64,000 nucleotides of DNA from Bolinopsis microptera (Eukaryota > Ctenophora > Tentaculata > Lobata > Bolinopsidae). The stretch is taken from positions 4,117,902 through 4,181,901 of the forward strand of contig NC_087076.1 of NCBI RefSeq assembly GCF_026151205.1, written 5' to 3'. Positions 11,509 to 21,660 of this stretch are shown here, one piece after another. A model generated the notes under the pieces. The model saw only the letters and a list, made by a program, of their open reading frames with translations. It ran no database searches and was not told the origin of the DNA. How positions within the stretch are numbered: position 1 is the stretch's first letter; the number at the start of each line of letters is the position of its first letter. The translations under genes and the position numbers were made by a program.

Positions 11509-12245
11509 CTCAGACTGTCGGACATTTCCATGGATTTGGATGATAACAGTAACGATCAAGTTATTACTTTGGGTGTGCCCCTAGTCACTAGTCAGATATG
11601 AGTTTGTTAATAAGACAGTGCGTCATACTAATTAATTAATAATTATCAGAGATTTAAATGCTAATATGACAGTTAAAAATCACTGTTTTTAGGACACCTT
11701 TCACAATTTGATTACGAGCGGTAACATTTAGTGCAAAAAGGGAACGTTAATTATAATCATGGGCGTAATTTACCGAGACAATAGATTTAATTACTTAATT
11801 GCTAGACAATTCTCACAATTACATAATTGGTCAGGAATCGTTATATTCCAGTCATTACGAATTAGATTTATTCATTGTTTCACTTTCTCTAGAAACATTT
11901 CAATCGCCCTAAAAAGCAACGTACTTGGTTATAAATGTAATTCTTAAACAATTAACTATTATTAAGAACTGATATAATATTAGTGTAATCGTTCTATGTG
12001 ATAGGACAATAATTAAGGGCGTCGCGTAAATTAACAAACCTTACACGAAGGAGTTCAAGTACAGATCTAAAATGTTTGTGTCTAGTTTCCAAGAAATAAA
12101 GGCTAATTTGCCATCTCATTGTAACCCTCCTGAGTACATTGGAATGTACACACAGGACTCACTGTACTGTACACAGCTGTCCACCATTGCGAGTGTGTTA
12201 AAGGTTTATTTCACACTGATGTACTGTAGTACAGACGAGAAGTCT
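11509..12245. other. Intergenic region; possible last exon of the minus-strand TRIM gene
   Basis: Mostly AT-rich sequence. On the minus strand, downstream of TRIM exon 5, an acceptor near 12172 (ggacag) could open a short terminal exon in the required phase that ends at a TGA about 60 bases further on. The polypyrimidine tract is poor, so this exon is only a candidate. AATAAA signals on the minus strand occur near 11870. Confidence 0.25.
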
Positions 12246-12496
12246 ACCCCGAGTCTAACTCCTCCACTTCATATTTACCCCGAGTCTAACTCCTCCACTT
12301 AATATTTACCCCGAGTCTAACTCCTCCACTTAATATTTACCCCGAGTCTAACTCCTCCACTTAATATTTACCCCGAGTCTAACTCCTCCACTTAATATTT
12401 ACCCCGAGTCTAACTCCTCCACTTAATATTTACTCCGAGTCTAACTCCTCCACTTAATATTTACTCCGAGTCTAACTCCTCCACTTAATATTTACC
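12246..12496. repeat. 31-bp minisatellite at a splice donor, 8 copies
   Basis: Eight tandem copies of a 31-base unit containing gagtctaactcctccac. The array begins immediately next to the 5' splice site of TRIM exon 5 on the minus strand. Read on that strand, each unit ends in gggtaaatatt, which repeats the real donor gataggtaaatatt. The last two units differ by one base (actccgag instead of accccgag). Confidence 0.95.
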
Positions 12497-12698
12497 TATC
12501 AGAGACTGAAGTAAAGAGGTCGGCCGCTCTGAGAGTAGTTTGAAGAACAGGTAACAGTAACTTTAGTCTGTCCTGTTTCTCCTGAAGTCCACAGAGACAG
12601 GAGCCAGCGTACTCCTTACAATCCTCTATCAGTCGCTCCTTACATAACTCCACTGCTTTTGTTATGCTGCTGTACGTCTCATCTATCTCTTCTAGTCT
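12496..12698 (-). CDS. TRIM gene exon 5 (coiled-coil segment)
   Basis: This minus-strand frame continues the coiled coil begun in exon 4. It opens after an acceptor (actccag) at 12699 with RLEEIDETYSSITKAVELC and ends SVSD before a donor (ataggtaaat) at 12495. Exon 4 ends in phase 0 and this exon starts in phase 0, so they join cleanly although 6864 bases separate them. That intron holds the complete LINE-1. The protein would be a RING/B-box/coiled-coil TRIM of about 290 residues plus a short tail. No NHL, filamin or B30.2 domain fits before the protease gene. Confidence 0.8.
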
Positions 12699-12846
12699 CT
12701 GGAGTGAGTTATAATTAGAACAGCTGAGTGAGATACAGTACATTTCTTTTCTCATCATTTTACTTTACATTACGCATCAACATTTTTGCTCTCTAATCTT
12801 TTCACAAGTGCACTGACTTGCTGATAAGAAACTGCTTGATTTTATC

Positions 12847-14640
12847 ATGTCCGGCCATCTTAACAAGTCGATCTCTGCTGCTAACAAGACTCCTGCTGCT
12901 AAGAAGACTCCTGCTAGGAAGAACAGTATCACTAAACCCGCTGCCTCCGGGTCACCCTCAGACACGGAGGCACCCTCCCTCGGTATGTTGGGCTTTGGTG
13001 TGCCATCAATTTACACGTTTTGCGCTAAGACATGTTTAAATGTTTTACCTACCCTCTCCAAAGAAGATATTGATTTTGAATACAACAGGCTCCGTCTTAT
13101 TGACTCCACATTTAATGGCAAAGCCACTAAGCCTGACACCAAACAAGCCGCCATTAAACAATATCTAACACGTCAAATAGTCGTTGATTTAGATCAATCC
13201 ATGAATAGTCTAACTGCGGCTGCCAACTTACTTTCATGTACTGTTAATGGGGAGTGCGAGAAGGCGGTGAAACATCTAGCAGAACGTGCTCTGACGGCGA
13301 TCGAAGAAGTCTCTGATGAAACGAAGAAACAGACCACCCTCATCACACAACAGACTGCAACTCTCATCTCTGAAGCCCCCTCGCAGAACCTCGACATCTC
13401 CAGAGAAGTTACAAGTATGCCTCATTCGCCGGTAAGACTTTTAGAGTGCGATCTTTCAGAGTTAACTTTTGGTGAAGTTTCAAGTGAGCTAAACTTTGAC
13501 ATGCACCACCCTGGAGGCCGTATTACAACTTATTATGGCTCCGTCCCCTACACGTACGGCAGAACCTCACATCCTGTCTCTGTTGGGCCACTTCCACCCA
13601 CTCTGAAACGTGTGTACGAGCAACTGCAAAAACTGGACGCTGACATAACCCCAGAGAACTACACTTGCCTTTGCACGTTATACAAGGACGGATCGGTCGG
13701 CATACCGATGCATAATGACAGCGAACCTAGCATAATGGAGGATAGTCAAATTTATACAGTGTCGTTTGGAGCAACTAGAAACCTTAGGATATCAAGTACA
13801 GTAGGCCCCTTTGTCGAGCATAACATTCCACTTGAGCACGGTTCACTTTACGTCATGTCACGAGAAGATCAGGACAACTGGCGCCACGGCATTGACCGCG
13901 ATATCTCGTTAAGGTTTCCACGCATTTCACTGACTTTCCGCAAACTGAAACAACAAGAGTCATGCACTGTGCCTGCACCTCCAGCTTTCCACCGGATACC
14001 ACCTGTTGCCCCTCCAGCTCAGAACTCCTCCTCTCAGTCTCGTCACTCCAGGGTCCTATTCATACATGACTCTATTCATCGTGAAACACCTGAATGGTTA
14101 TTCGATCAGATACCCGGCCACCGCTGTCAGAAGCGTTTGAACTACCAGCTCATAGACTCTTTGGATCATGACCTCAAACATGCCAAAACTGTGATCATCT
14201 CATGTGGCATAAACGATCTTTCACGGTATGGAAAATCTGCCAAGAGTCTGGCTGATAACTTTTGTCCCCGCCTTGTCGAAAGCTGTAAGAGCAACAAAAG
14301 CACACAGTTTGTTTTTTGTGCTTTGTCTTTAACTAGAATTGGTTGGTTGAACAGAGAAATTGATGATTTTAATCTATGTATGGTGAATCTCGCCAGGGTG
14401 ATTCCCAATCTGACATTTTACGATGCCCATGCCGTTATCAAGCGGGTTCATTCATACTACGTATGGGACCGCAATGATAAGCATGGCATCCATTTACATC
14501 ACGATGTCAGAAGGGCTGTTGCAAATGAACTTGTCAACTGCGTTGGCAAGTTATGTGGATCAGAACTGCCACGCCACAGGAACTGTGCGTGGCTCTACCA
14601 CCATGAGCCTAACAGTCCTTTCAGATATCACCGAAGTTGA
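12847..14640 (+). CDS. LINE-1 ORF1: AlkB-like 2OG-Fe(II) dioxygenase fused to SGNH hydrolase
   Basis: 597 residues from an ATG. Residues 1-40 are Lys, Ala, Ser and Pro rich. Residues 50-190 form a helical region of unknown function. Residues 220-366 read as an AlkB domain: a nucleotide-lid-like YYGSVPYTYGRTSHP, then HND with metal ligands His289 and Asp291, HGSLYVM, third ligand His347, and the C-terminal RISLTFR with the 2-oxoglutarate arginines Arg359 and Arg365. Residues 400-575 are an SGNH hydrolase of the kind found in CR1 ORF1: Ser409 (IHDSI), Asn456 (GIND) and His549 (HGIHL). The Asp that should lie three residues before the catalytic His is His546. AlkB enzymes remove alkyl groups from nucleic acid, so action on the element's RNA or cDNA is a reasonable inference, not shown. 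Confidence 0.88.
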   Translation: MSGHLNKSISAANKTPAAKKTPARKNSITKPAASGSPSDTEAPSLGMLGFGVPSIYTFCAKTCLNVLPTLSKEDIDFEYNRLRLIDSTFNGKATKPDTKQAAIKQYLTRQIVVDLDQSMNSLTAAANLLSCTVNGECEKAVKHLAERALTAIEEVSDETKKQTTLITQQTATLISEAPSQNLDISREVTSMPHSPVRLLECDLSELTFGEVSSELNFDMHHPGGRITTYYGSVPYTYGRTSHPVSVGPLPPTLKRVYEQLQKLDADITPENYTCLCTLYKDGSVGIPMHNDSEPSIMEDSQIYTVSFGATRNLRISSTVGPFVEHNIPLEHGSLYVMSREDQDNWRHGIDRDISLRFPRISLTFRKLKQQESCTVPAPPAFHRIPPVAPPAQNSSSQSRHSRVLFIHDSIHRETPEWLFDQIPGHRCQKRLNYQLIDSLDHDLKHAKTVIISCGINDLSRYGKSAKSLADNFCPRLVESCKSNKSTQFVFCALSLTRIGWLNREIDDFNLCMVNLARVIPNLTFYDAHAVIKRVHSYYVWDRNDKHGIHLHHDVRRAVANELVNCVGKLCGSELPRHRNCAWLYHHEPNSPFRYHRS

Positions 14641-15387
14641 GCACTAATCCATGAATGAATTAATTATATAAAATCAACCTATTCTGAAAAAGCCCTTAAA
14701 TTAAGCATATCATCAAGTTATTTTCATATCTTTTTCAGTACATCCTCACTCCTCAACCAAATTCATCATTTGTTTGCTACCACGATCGATTTTTGAAGAA
14801 ATGATCTGATTGGTCGAAAATGCTTATCTTCTTAAGCTTATCAGATGAACTGATGAACATTCTTAACTATCAAGCATTTTTTGTCTCTTATCATCCCACC
14901 ATACATTTCCTAAAACATTTTCACATTACCAAACAAAATTGTGCACTTTTTATTTAATAATTATAGAAGCTTCTCTGGTAAATCAGCATCAAGCACGTTT
15001 CCTCAGTCAAAGTTCAGTGCAACAGTATTTTCGAAAACTTCACAAACAACTAAATAGCAAAAATCACCACACAAAACTACACAACGACACAATTTCACAC
15101 AACAACATTCAAATCACAACGATTTAATATACACTCTAGGTAAAGTCATATTATCATACTGATAAGCCCGAAAATCGAGATAAGGGCACTATATTGTAAC
15201 ATCTAATTTAGCGAATATTTTTAACAAATAAGTAGATAAGACTCAGATCACGATTTTGTAGCATACAGGACCTCCGGTTCTCGTGAAAGAATCTGATTTG
15301 CACTAGTATAGATATATTTTACGTTATTTATAAATTTATACATTTTTTATTCTCTAATTCGTCCACAAGCATAAGAGTTAACTTAAA
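14641..15387. other. Inter-ORF spacer of LINE-1
   Basis: 747 bases of AT-rich sequence between ORF1 and ORF2, with no long frame. LINE-2 has only 97 bases at the same place. How ORF2 is translated is not evident from the sequence. Confidence 0.6.
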
Positions 15388-18300
15388 ATGGCAAATGTTA
15401 CTGATACTTCTGGTCATAAAATCAAAATAAAATGTGGTAGCTGTAGCGGCTGGTGTTATTCTTCCAAAAACATCCGCAGCTGCTCATGGTGCCATAACAA
15501 CGTCCACGTCAAATGTTTTAAGGAAAATTTAGGTTGTACAAGCTGTTGTGAGAGTCTTATTCCTGGATTTTACGCGACTTACTATGAAATTTACGATGAC
15601 TACAATAAGCTTAATGGCGCTATTTATAATCCATACGCTCAAAATAGTCGATGTAATCTTATTGGAGACGCCATGACCAACGAAGAGCACCAGGATTCAA
15701 CATGGAGTGACATTTCGGCTTTCCTAACTCACTGTCAGTATAAACAGCAACGTAACGTGAAAAGGTCGACATCCTCTCAACTTAAAACATTTTCCATGAA
15801 CATCAGATCCCTTTTCAAAAATATTGATCAACTACGAGAAGATATAGAAATATATGATAAGTATGATGTATTGTGTTTTAACGAAACTAACTGCACTCTA
15901 GGAAAATTGCCCAACGGAATAAACGACATCACATTAAATGGATTCCATGAACCGCATATCCAAGATCCCATCCGCACAACGGGTAAAGGTGGGGGGCTTG
16001 CCATATACATACACAAACGTGTAGTTGACTCTGATAAAATTGATGTCTTCAATCCTAACCCTGAACCCTCAAATACTAGCGGCGAATTTCAATTTATCAA
16101 GATCCACCAGTGTAAAGGATATAATAGAACAAAGATAATTGGAAATGTTTATCGCTCTCCCGCTAGAAAACCTGAAGCATTTCTTGAGATTTTTAAAAGT
16201 ACACTTCACAACCTGGGAAGACACTCTCGCAAACATATGACGTTACATGGAGATTTTAACCTAAATTTACTGAAGCACAGTAGCAACCAGGCATGTCAAA
16301 GCATTATAGATATTGCATCCTCTTACGGTTTCATCCAAATTGTATCACGTCCAACTCGCATAACAGACCACAGTGCCACGCTTATTGATCATATCTACAC
16401 GAACAATCTTGAAGATACAATAAGCTGCAACGTATTGACGACAGATCTGTCGGATCACTTAGCGATAGTTACAACAATTAATCTTGATAATACATCCACC
16501 AGCAGTTACCGCTCCGCATCTTATAATCAAAATCCAACTCAAACCAACGTACGTAGTTTTAATGAGGCCAACAACCATAAATTTAGAGATTTAATAATGG
16601 AAGAAAATTGGTCTGTAATACTAACAAATACCCATGATGCTAACCAGCAGTTTGATTGTTTAAATTCGGCTTACAACAGGATTTATAACGCTGCCTACCC
16701 GACTAAGAGACAGTCCGAGCGCAGACAAAATGAACGTGTTAATCCCAAACCATGGATACTGCCCTGGCTTGAAGAAGCTATAGAACGTAAAAATCAGGCA
16801 TATCATGATTTTGTTAAGGAACCAGTTGATAGGAACCAGCTAAAATACGACCGTTTGAAAAAGTTTTGCACTAAACACGTTGACAAAGCCAAAAACATAC
16901 ACTACAAAAAATTCTTCGAACAACACAAAGATAATTCTAAGAAGCAGTGGCAGATGATTAACGGTCTTCTAAATAGGAAACCAGCTAAACCTACATCGAT
17001 AAAACTGTCGGACGAAAACGGACAAGTCAGCACACCGGCAGCAGTAGCAGAAAAATTTAATGATCACTTCTCAAACATCGCTCCAAAAATTAAATCTGAA
17101 ATTAGTAGTAGGACCACGTTCGATCCTGGTGGGGCCCAGGGGACACTTCGCAACCCTTCTCCAAATAGTATCTACATAAAACCAGTCACAACTACCGAAG
17201 TTCAAGACGTTATTAACCTATTTAAGAATAAAGCTACTCTTGACACCAAAATCCAACCACTCAAAATTGCCAACAGCTGTCATAATTTTACCACTGTATT
17301 GGCCCACGTTGTTAACAGCTCGTTCGAACAAGGGGTCTTTCCCCAAGCCTTGAAAACGGCAAAAGTAGTTCCTGTACATAAAGGTGGATCTAAAACTGAC
17401 ATCAAAAATTACAGACCGATATCTCTACTTGCCACTTTCTCAAAAGTCTACGAAAAGCTTATGCACAATCGAGTCATAAATTTCTTGGATACCTACAATA
17501 TACTTTGTGAAAATCAATACGGCTTCCGCCCAGGTAGGTCTTGTGAACATGCCCTTCTTAATGCTAAAGACAGAATCCTCAATTCAATGTCCAAAAAGCA
17601 AGTTACTTTGCTCCTTTTGATTGACTTTAGCAAAGCCTTTGACCTTGTGGATCACTCCATACTCCTGAATAAGCTCGAGCACTATGGCATAAGAGGTCTA
17701 GCTTTAAACTGGTTTAAATCATATCTTATGAACAGAAACCAGTATGTATCAATTGGATCCTCTGAATCCTCAGCAAACCCCATTATTTACGGTGTACCCC
17801 AAGGTTCAATTTTGGGACCTCTCCTTTTTATAATCTACATAAACGATCTTCCTCAAATATCCGAAATAGCTAATTTCATCATGTACGCAGATGATGCAAA
17901 CATTTTCCTAACAGGAGAAAATATAAACGAGGTTTATGATAAGCTCAAAATTCTTAGCGATGTCTTAGTTAAATGGGTAGATAACAACGGATTAGCTCTA
18001 AATCTTAAAAAAACGAATTATATGATCTTTTCTCGGCAAAGAAACCTCATTTATCGCGATGTAGTAATTTCTAGTGTCACAATCGAAAGAAAAACAGAAG
18101 CCCGTTTCTTAGGAGTTATAATAGATAACAAACTGAACTGGTCGCAACATATTTCTGCCATGAAAATGAAAATGGCCAGATACATTGGAGTCATGTACAA
18201 ACTTAAAAAATATTTGCCTCTGGAAGCACGTTTACAAATATATCACAGCTTTGTGCAGTCTCACCTTAATTACTGCTCCCTCGTCTGGGGTTTTGCTGCC

Positions 18301-18864
18301 AAATCCCATATAGAAACACTATTTGTAAAACAAAAAATGGGTCTTAGAGCAATACTACCAGGTTTTGTTAATTACTGGTACAAAGACGGTACACCACCAG
18401 CAAGTACCAAGTCTGGTTTCTATGTACACAAAATATTGACAGTTCATAGTATCATCGTAAAGAACGCATTAGTTTTTATACATAAGCTGAAAAACTTCCC
18501 AAGTTTAGTGCCTCCCTCTATAAAGAAAACAATACCTAACAGTGCACCAATATTTAACGTCGCCGATCCGGATTCGAGTCTTACAACTACATGGTCAGAT
18601 GAATACGGTAAATACCCTTACAATAATTCAGTATTCTACAAAGGTCCACTACTAGCAATAAACAGATATAGTGTCGCAGCAACTTCCTTGCCAAGTCTAT
18701 TCAACCTTAACATCTACAAAAGGTGCATAAAAAACATGCTCATTGATCAACAAAACGAGGGCATTGCAGACGAATGGCCCAACTTTATGTTATACAATAT
18801 AACGGGACTAAGGAAATCAGAGCGCAACATCAACCGCAATGCTAATAATAACTCTGTCTCTTAA
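15388..18864 (+). CDS. LINE-1 ORF2: PHD-like finger, APE endonuclease, reverse transcriptase
   Basis: 1158 residues, intact. The N-terminus carries a Cys/His cluster of PHD type (Cys16, 19, 23?, 32, 35, His40, Cys43, 50, 53). The endonuclease follows with Asn138 (SMNIRSL), Glu166 (FNETN), HGDFNLNLL at 287-295 and SDHLAIV at about 355-361. The reverse transcriptase has YRPISLL, GFRPGRSCEHA, LLIDFSKAFDLVDH, GVPQGSILGPLLF and the catalytic YADD at 833-836. The C-terminal third has the usual FLGVIID, WSQHI and HLNYCSLVWG segments. There is no RNase H. A PHD-like finger at the start of ORF2, paired with an esterase ORF1, is known from CR1-like elements. All catalytic residues that I can check are present. 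Confidence 0.93.
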   Translation: MANVTDTSGHKIKIKCGSCSGWCYSSKNIRSCSWCHNNVHVKCFKENLGCTSCCESLIPGFYATYYEIYDDYNKLNGAIYNPYAQNSRCNLIGDAMTNEEHQDSTWSDISAFLTHCQYKQQRNVKRSTSSQLKTFSMNIRSLFKNIDQLREDIEIYDKYDVLCFNETNCTLGKLPNGINDITLNGFHEPHIQDPIRTTGKGGGLAIYIHKRVVDSDKIDVFNPNPEPSNTSGEFQFIKIHQCKGYNRTKIIGNVYRSPARKPEAFLEIFKSTLHNLGRHSRKHMTLHGDFNLNLLKHSSNQACQSIIDIASSYGFIQIVSRPTRITDHSATLIDHIYTNNLEDTISCNVLTTDLSDHLAIVTTINLDNTSTSSYRSASYNQNPTQTNVRSFNEANNHKFRDLIMEENWSVILTNTHDANQQFDCLNSAYNRIYNAAYPTKRQSERRQNERVNPKPWILPWLEEAIERKNQAYHDFVKEPVDRNQLKYDRLKKFCTKHVDKAKNIHYKKFFEQHKDNSKKQWQMINGLLNRKPAKPTSIKLSDENGQVSTPAAVAEKFNDHFSNIAPKIKSEISSRTTFDPGGAQGTLRNPSPNSIYIKPVTTTEVQDVINLFKNKATLDTKIQPLKIANSCHNFTTVLAHVVNSSFEQGVFPQALKTAKVVPVHKGGSKTDIKNYRPISLLATFSKVYEKLMHNRVINFLDTYNILCENQYGFRPGRSCEHALLNAKDRILNSMSKKQVTLLLLIDFSKAFDLVDHSILLNKLEHYGIRGLALNWFKSYLMNRNQYVSIGSSESSANPIIYGVPQGSILGPLLFIIYINDLPQISEIANFIMYADDANIFLTGENINEVYDKLKILSDVLVKWVDNNGLALNLKKTNYMIFSRQRNLIYRDVVISSVTIERKTEARFLGVIIDNKLNWSQHISAMKMKMARYIGVMYKLKKYLPLEARLQIYHSFVQSHLNYCSLVWGFAAKSHIETLFVKQKMGLRAILPGFVNYWYKDGTPPASTKSGFYVHKILTVHSIIVKNALVFIHKLKNFPSLVPPSIKKTIPNSAPIFNVADPDSSLTTTWSDEYGKYPYNNSVFYKGPLLAINRYSVAATSLPSLFNLNIYKRCIKNMLIDQQNEGIADEWPNFMLYNITGLRKSERNINRNANNNSVS

Positions 18865-19562
18865 GCACGCCATCACAGAATCAATTTCACTGCATACCAT
18901 CTCAGTTACACTGCCATCAATTCGCCAGCAAAAACGGCATGACGCTATGCGACTGATAAGAGTCGTTAAATTTTTTAAATTTTGGAATAGCTAGCTAGCC
19001 GTAGCTATGCGCCTGTTTCCACTCTACAACTCTAAAAGCGCATTAATATGATAATTTTAACTAAAGGCAACTTTATATGTGCTCAGCTATGTTTTTTTCG
19101 ACAAGCTCCATGTAATGATACATATTAATCGTTTTAATGAGATCTAATCTTGTGCGAGTTTTGAGTTTGAATTGATAACACTTATTATATATATTATTTT
19201 TTGATTAAACATTGGCTGGTACTTCGGGCCGGTCCCCAACAAACATTAAATTGATCTGAAGAAATAAAATTAAATACAGTAGCCATAGGGTAGTTTTGAA
19301 GTTACATAACACGTACTTGACGCACTACATTTGTGTGTATCATTATCTTAACAACATTCCCTGTAGATAATTACAACGGCTCAAATTCAACATGAGATTT
19401 GTGCCAATATAATCACCCCATATTCGTACTTCAATTTCTTTTTCAATCTTAGTGATGTAATCAAACTGTGATCAAATATCGGCAACATGTCACACGTGAA
19501 GAAAGCCAGCCAAAAATTCGACATTCAATCCACTAATGAACAAAACAAAAAACTCTGCTTAC

Positions 19563-20882
19563 TTTTTGAGAGGAGTCTTTGGTTTCAGTTATCATGAGAT
19601 CAATCTTGTCCACAAGTTCTGACAAGGAACTCTGTGTAGTACAAGTGTACTCGATACTCTTACACATAGCGTTCTGTACCGTACTGTATGCTGTCTCAAT
19701 ATCCAAACAGTGCGTTCGCTTGGACAGCCCAATCTCTCTGAAGCAGCTTATACACACTAGACTCTGGGGGAGTGTTTAATTTCAAGAGTAATTCTTGGCA
19801 CATACTATATATAGTACAATCAGCTTACCCCTGCCTAGTATCTTATGTCAGCTAACGTAATATCAAGACATCCAATTCAATCTTAATAAAGTCGAAATAT
19901 TGCAATAAGCTAAGATCCGCCTAAGTAGGGGATGTAAGGATTTGATTGGATTATGTTATATAGTGTAAGAAATATGTATATTTAACTATTACTATTTAAC
20001 TATTATGTATAAAGGTATAAGAAAAAAAGTTAACCTTATCTTCAGCATTGAACATAATGAAAGGTTCATTATGCAATGAGCACATTCGTTGTTTGTTCAA
20101 TCGTTTTAATAAGATATCAACAATCTCGTGTTTCGCAAACATCTTGGCTGAGTGGGTGAAATCTCTACACTTTTGACAAAGGGGCTGACTGAAAATGATA
20201 TTAATTCATGAAAAGAACTAAGAGTCAAGAAACAAGCTTAAAACAATAATAATAATACAAGTCAGAATAAAAGAAGTAAAATAAAAATAAAAATATCAAC
20301 AGTCTAATAAGTATGTACATGGTAAAACACTATCAATAGAAACTAACTGAGCAATAATAAAGTAAGAATACCTGCAAGTGTTGCAAAACAACATGACATC
20401 AATAGAATGAGATTGCTCACAATTTGCACAGGATATTCCCTCTAAGGTCTGTTTGTTAGACATTAAATACTCCACCAGCAAATCCTTTGGGATCTCTGGA
20501 AGTGGAGGTATGATCCCACTGCACACTGGACACCTGGAACAACATTATTTATTTAGCGTTAATTATCATATTTTTGAATTATTAAATACATATTTAACAT
20601 ATTAATGGAAATTATTGAAGGTTGTCATATTTTATCAAGTAATAATTTGTACCATTCTCAGGGAACATGGCAGTGAAGTTGACTGAAGAAGGCTAGGGAG
20701 ACTTTAACCAAGAGCATAATTTTTAAAACATAACAGTACCTGGTTTTATCTAAGTCTAAGCAGTCAAAGCATACTGAATGAAGACATGGTAACAGTCTTG
20801 GTTCTTGAAAACTCTTTTTACATGAGGGACAAAGCATTGGAGACAAAGTCTTCATTTCTTCTAATGCTGCAGCAGCAGTCAT
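19563..20882 (-). CDS. TRIM-family RING/B-box protein, exons 1-4
   Basis: Minus-strand gene starting at the ATG at 20882. Exons: 20882-20740, 20533-20372, 20188-20035, 19763-19563, all with GT-AG borders and matching phases. Exon 1 opens MTAAAALEEMKTL and carries most of a C3HC4 RING (CPSCKKSF, LPCLHSVCFDC), finished in exon 2 by CPVCSG. A first B-box (CANC...CNTC, then CQKC...H...H) runs over exons 2 and 3. A second B-box (CSLH...CISC...HC) runs over exons 3 and 4. Exon 4 then enters a coiled coil that continues in exon 5 at 12698. The RING points to a ubiquitin E3 ligase; the substrate is unknown. Intron 4 (19562-12699) hosts LINE-1 in antisense. Confidence 0.88.
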
Positions 20883-21110
20883 TTCACGTAGTCAGATGGA
20901 ACCTACTGCAGAACATTACTGTTTAATCGATATTTCGATTGATTTCATTTGAATAACAATTTAATTTGAAGACTGAGCATGGTAAGTATACTGAAGCAAA
21001 ATAGGAGAAAGTTATTACGGAGGTGAAAAGATTGGTAAAAGCTGAGCTTGTCACCAAACAGCATTCTAAAGTGATTTTCTCAGCTAACCAGCGTAGCAAT
21101 CAGTAGGGAA
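20883..21110. promoter_or_regulatory. Upstream region of the TRIM gene
   Basis: The sequence upstream of the TRIM ATG on the minus strand must hold its promoter or 5' UTR. I see no clear TATA box. A repeat-derived segment begins at about 21110. Confidence 0.3.
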
Positions 21111-21345
21111 ACGTACCTGTGTGCTGCCCCCCCCCCCCCCCCCCCGCCCCCCGCAAATTTTTTTGCCGCCCCGAAATTTGATTGGTGCTCTAAATAAAAT
21201 TTGTTTTTTTTTAAAGGTTGGGCCTTCTTTTTGCTGCCCCCTACAGCTTTTTGCCGCCCCTGTTGAAGCAAAAAATGCCCCAAATATTTGTTTGCGTCGA
21301 CCGAACATTAAATTGGACAGAATAATACACATAATATTGAAATTC
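21110..21345 (-). mobile_element. Fragment related to the hAT-like element at 21965-22307
   Basis: It contains a 19-base C run (21127-21145) and words such as ttgcgtcgaccgaac, attaaattgg and cccaaatatttg. These occur in reverse complement inside the 21965-22307 element. It has no clear terminal repeats of its own, so it looks like a diverged, partial copy. Confidence 0.5.
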
Positions 21346-21478
21346 AGGAAAAAGCATTACATAACAGTGAATCTTGCAGCTAACCTAATTATGATTCATT
21401 TACCAACGCTGCATATGCAGTAATGGGAGAGAGAGCGAGAAAAAGTGAGCAATTATGTATGTCACAATTGTGCTACAA

Positions 21479-21660
21479 AACCATCAATTTACCCACTTAC
21501 CAGCGGCTGATTTTTTAAAAATTCGCTAATTGGCTTCGTCAGAGTTTTGTCGAAACTATACCAAAAAAATCACTCCCATAACTCTAATCTTTTCTTAATT
21601 AAGCCGCTCGGAAATTACACACGCACAGACAGACAGACATTCTGAGATTATTATTTAAGA
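21479..21660 (+). repeat. Dispersed repeat, copy 1 (second copy at 58911-59106)
   Basis: Shares a segment with 58911-59106: tttaaaaa, then attggcttcgtcagagtttt, then cataactct, cacgcacagacagacagaca and a gattatta end. The common 3' end in gattatta suggests a retroposon 3' end or SINE. No promoter boxes were identified. Confidence 0.6.

Larger units (their letters stand above)
12770..19280 (+). mobile_element. Complete non-LTR retrotransposon LINE-1 with AlkB-SGNH ORF1 and PHD-EN-RT ORF2
   Basis: Two intact long ORFs in the same direction (12847-14640 and 15388-18864), separated by 747 bases, lie inside intron 4 of the minus-strand TRIM gene. The 5' end falls between exon 5 (12698) and the ORF1 ATG. 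The 3' end is near 19280, after an AT-rich UTR ending attaaattgatctgaagaaa. Exact ends and target-site duplication were not resolved. The organisation (esterase ORF1, PHD-like finger, APE-type endonuclease, YADD reverse transcriptase, no RNase H seen) matches CR1/L2-like elements. With both frames open it may have moved recently. Confidence 0.85.

Noticed and set aside
12072-12302. Plus-strand 76-codon frame
   Set aside because: It runs into the 31-bp minisatellite and lies opposite the TRIM gene; no domain and no splice or promoter support.
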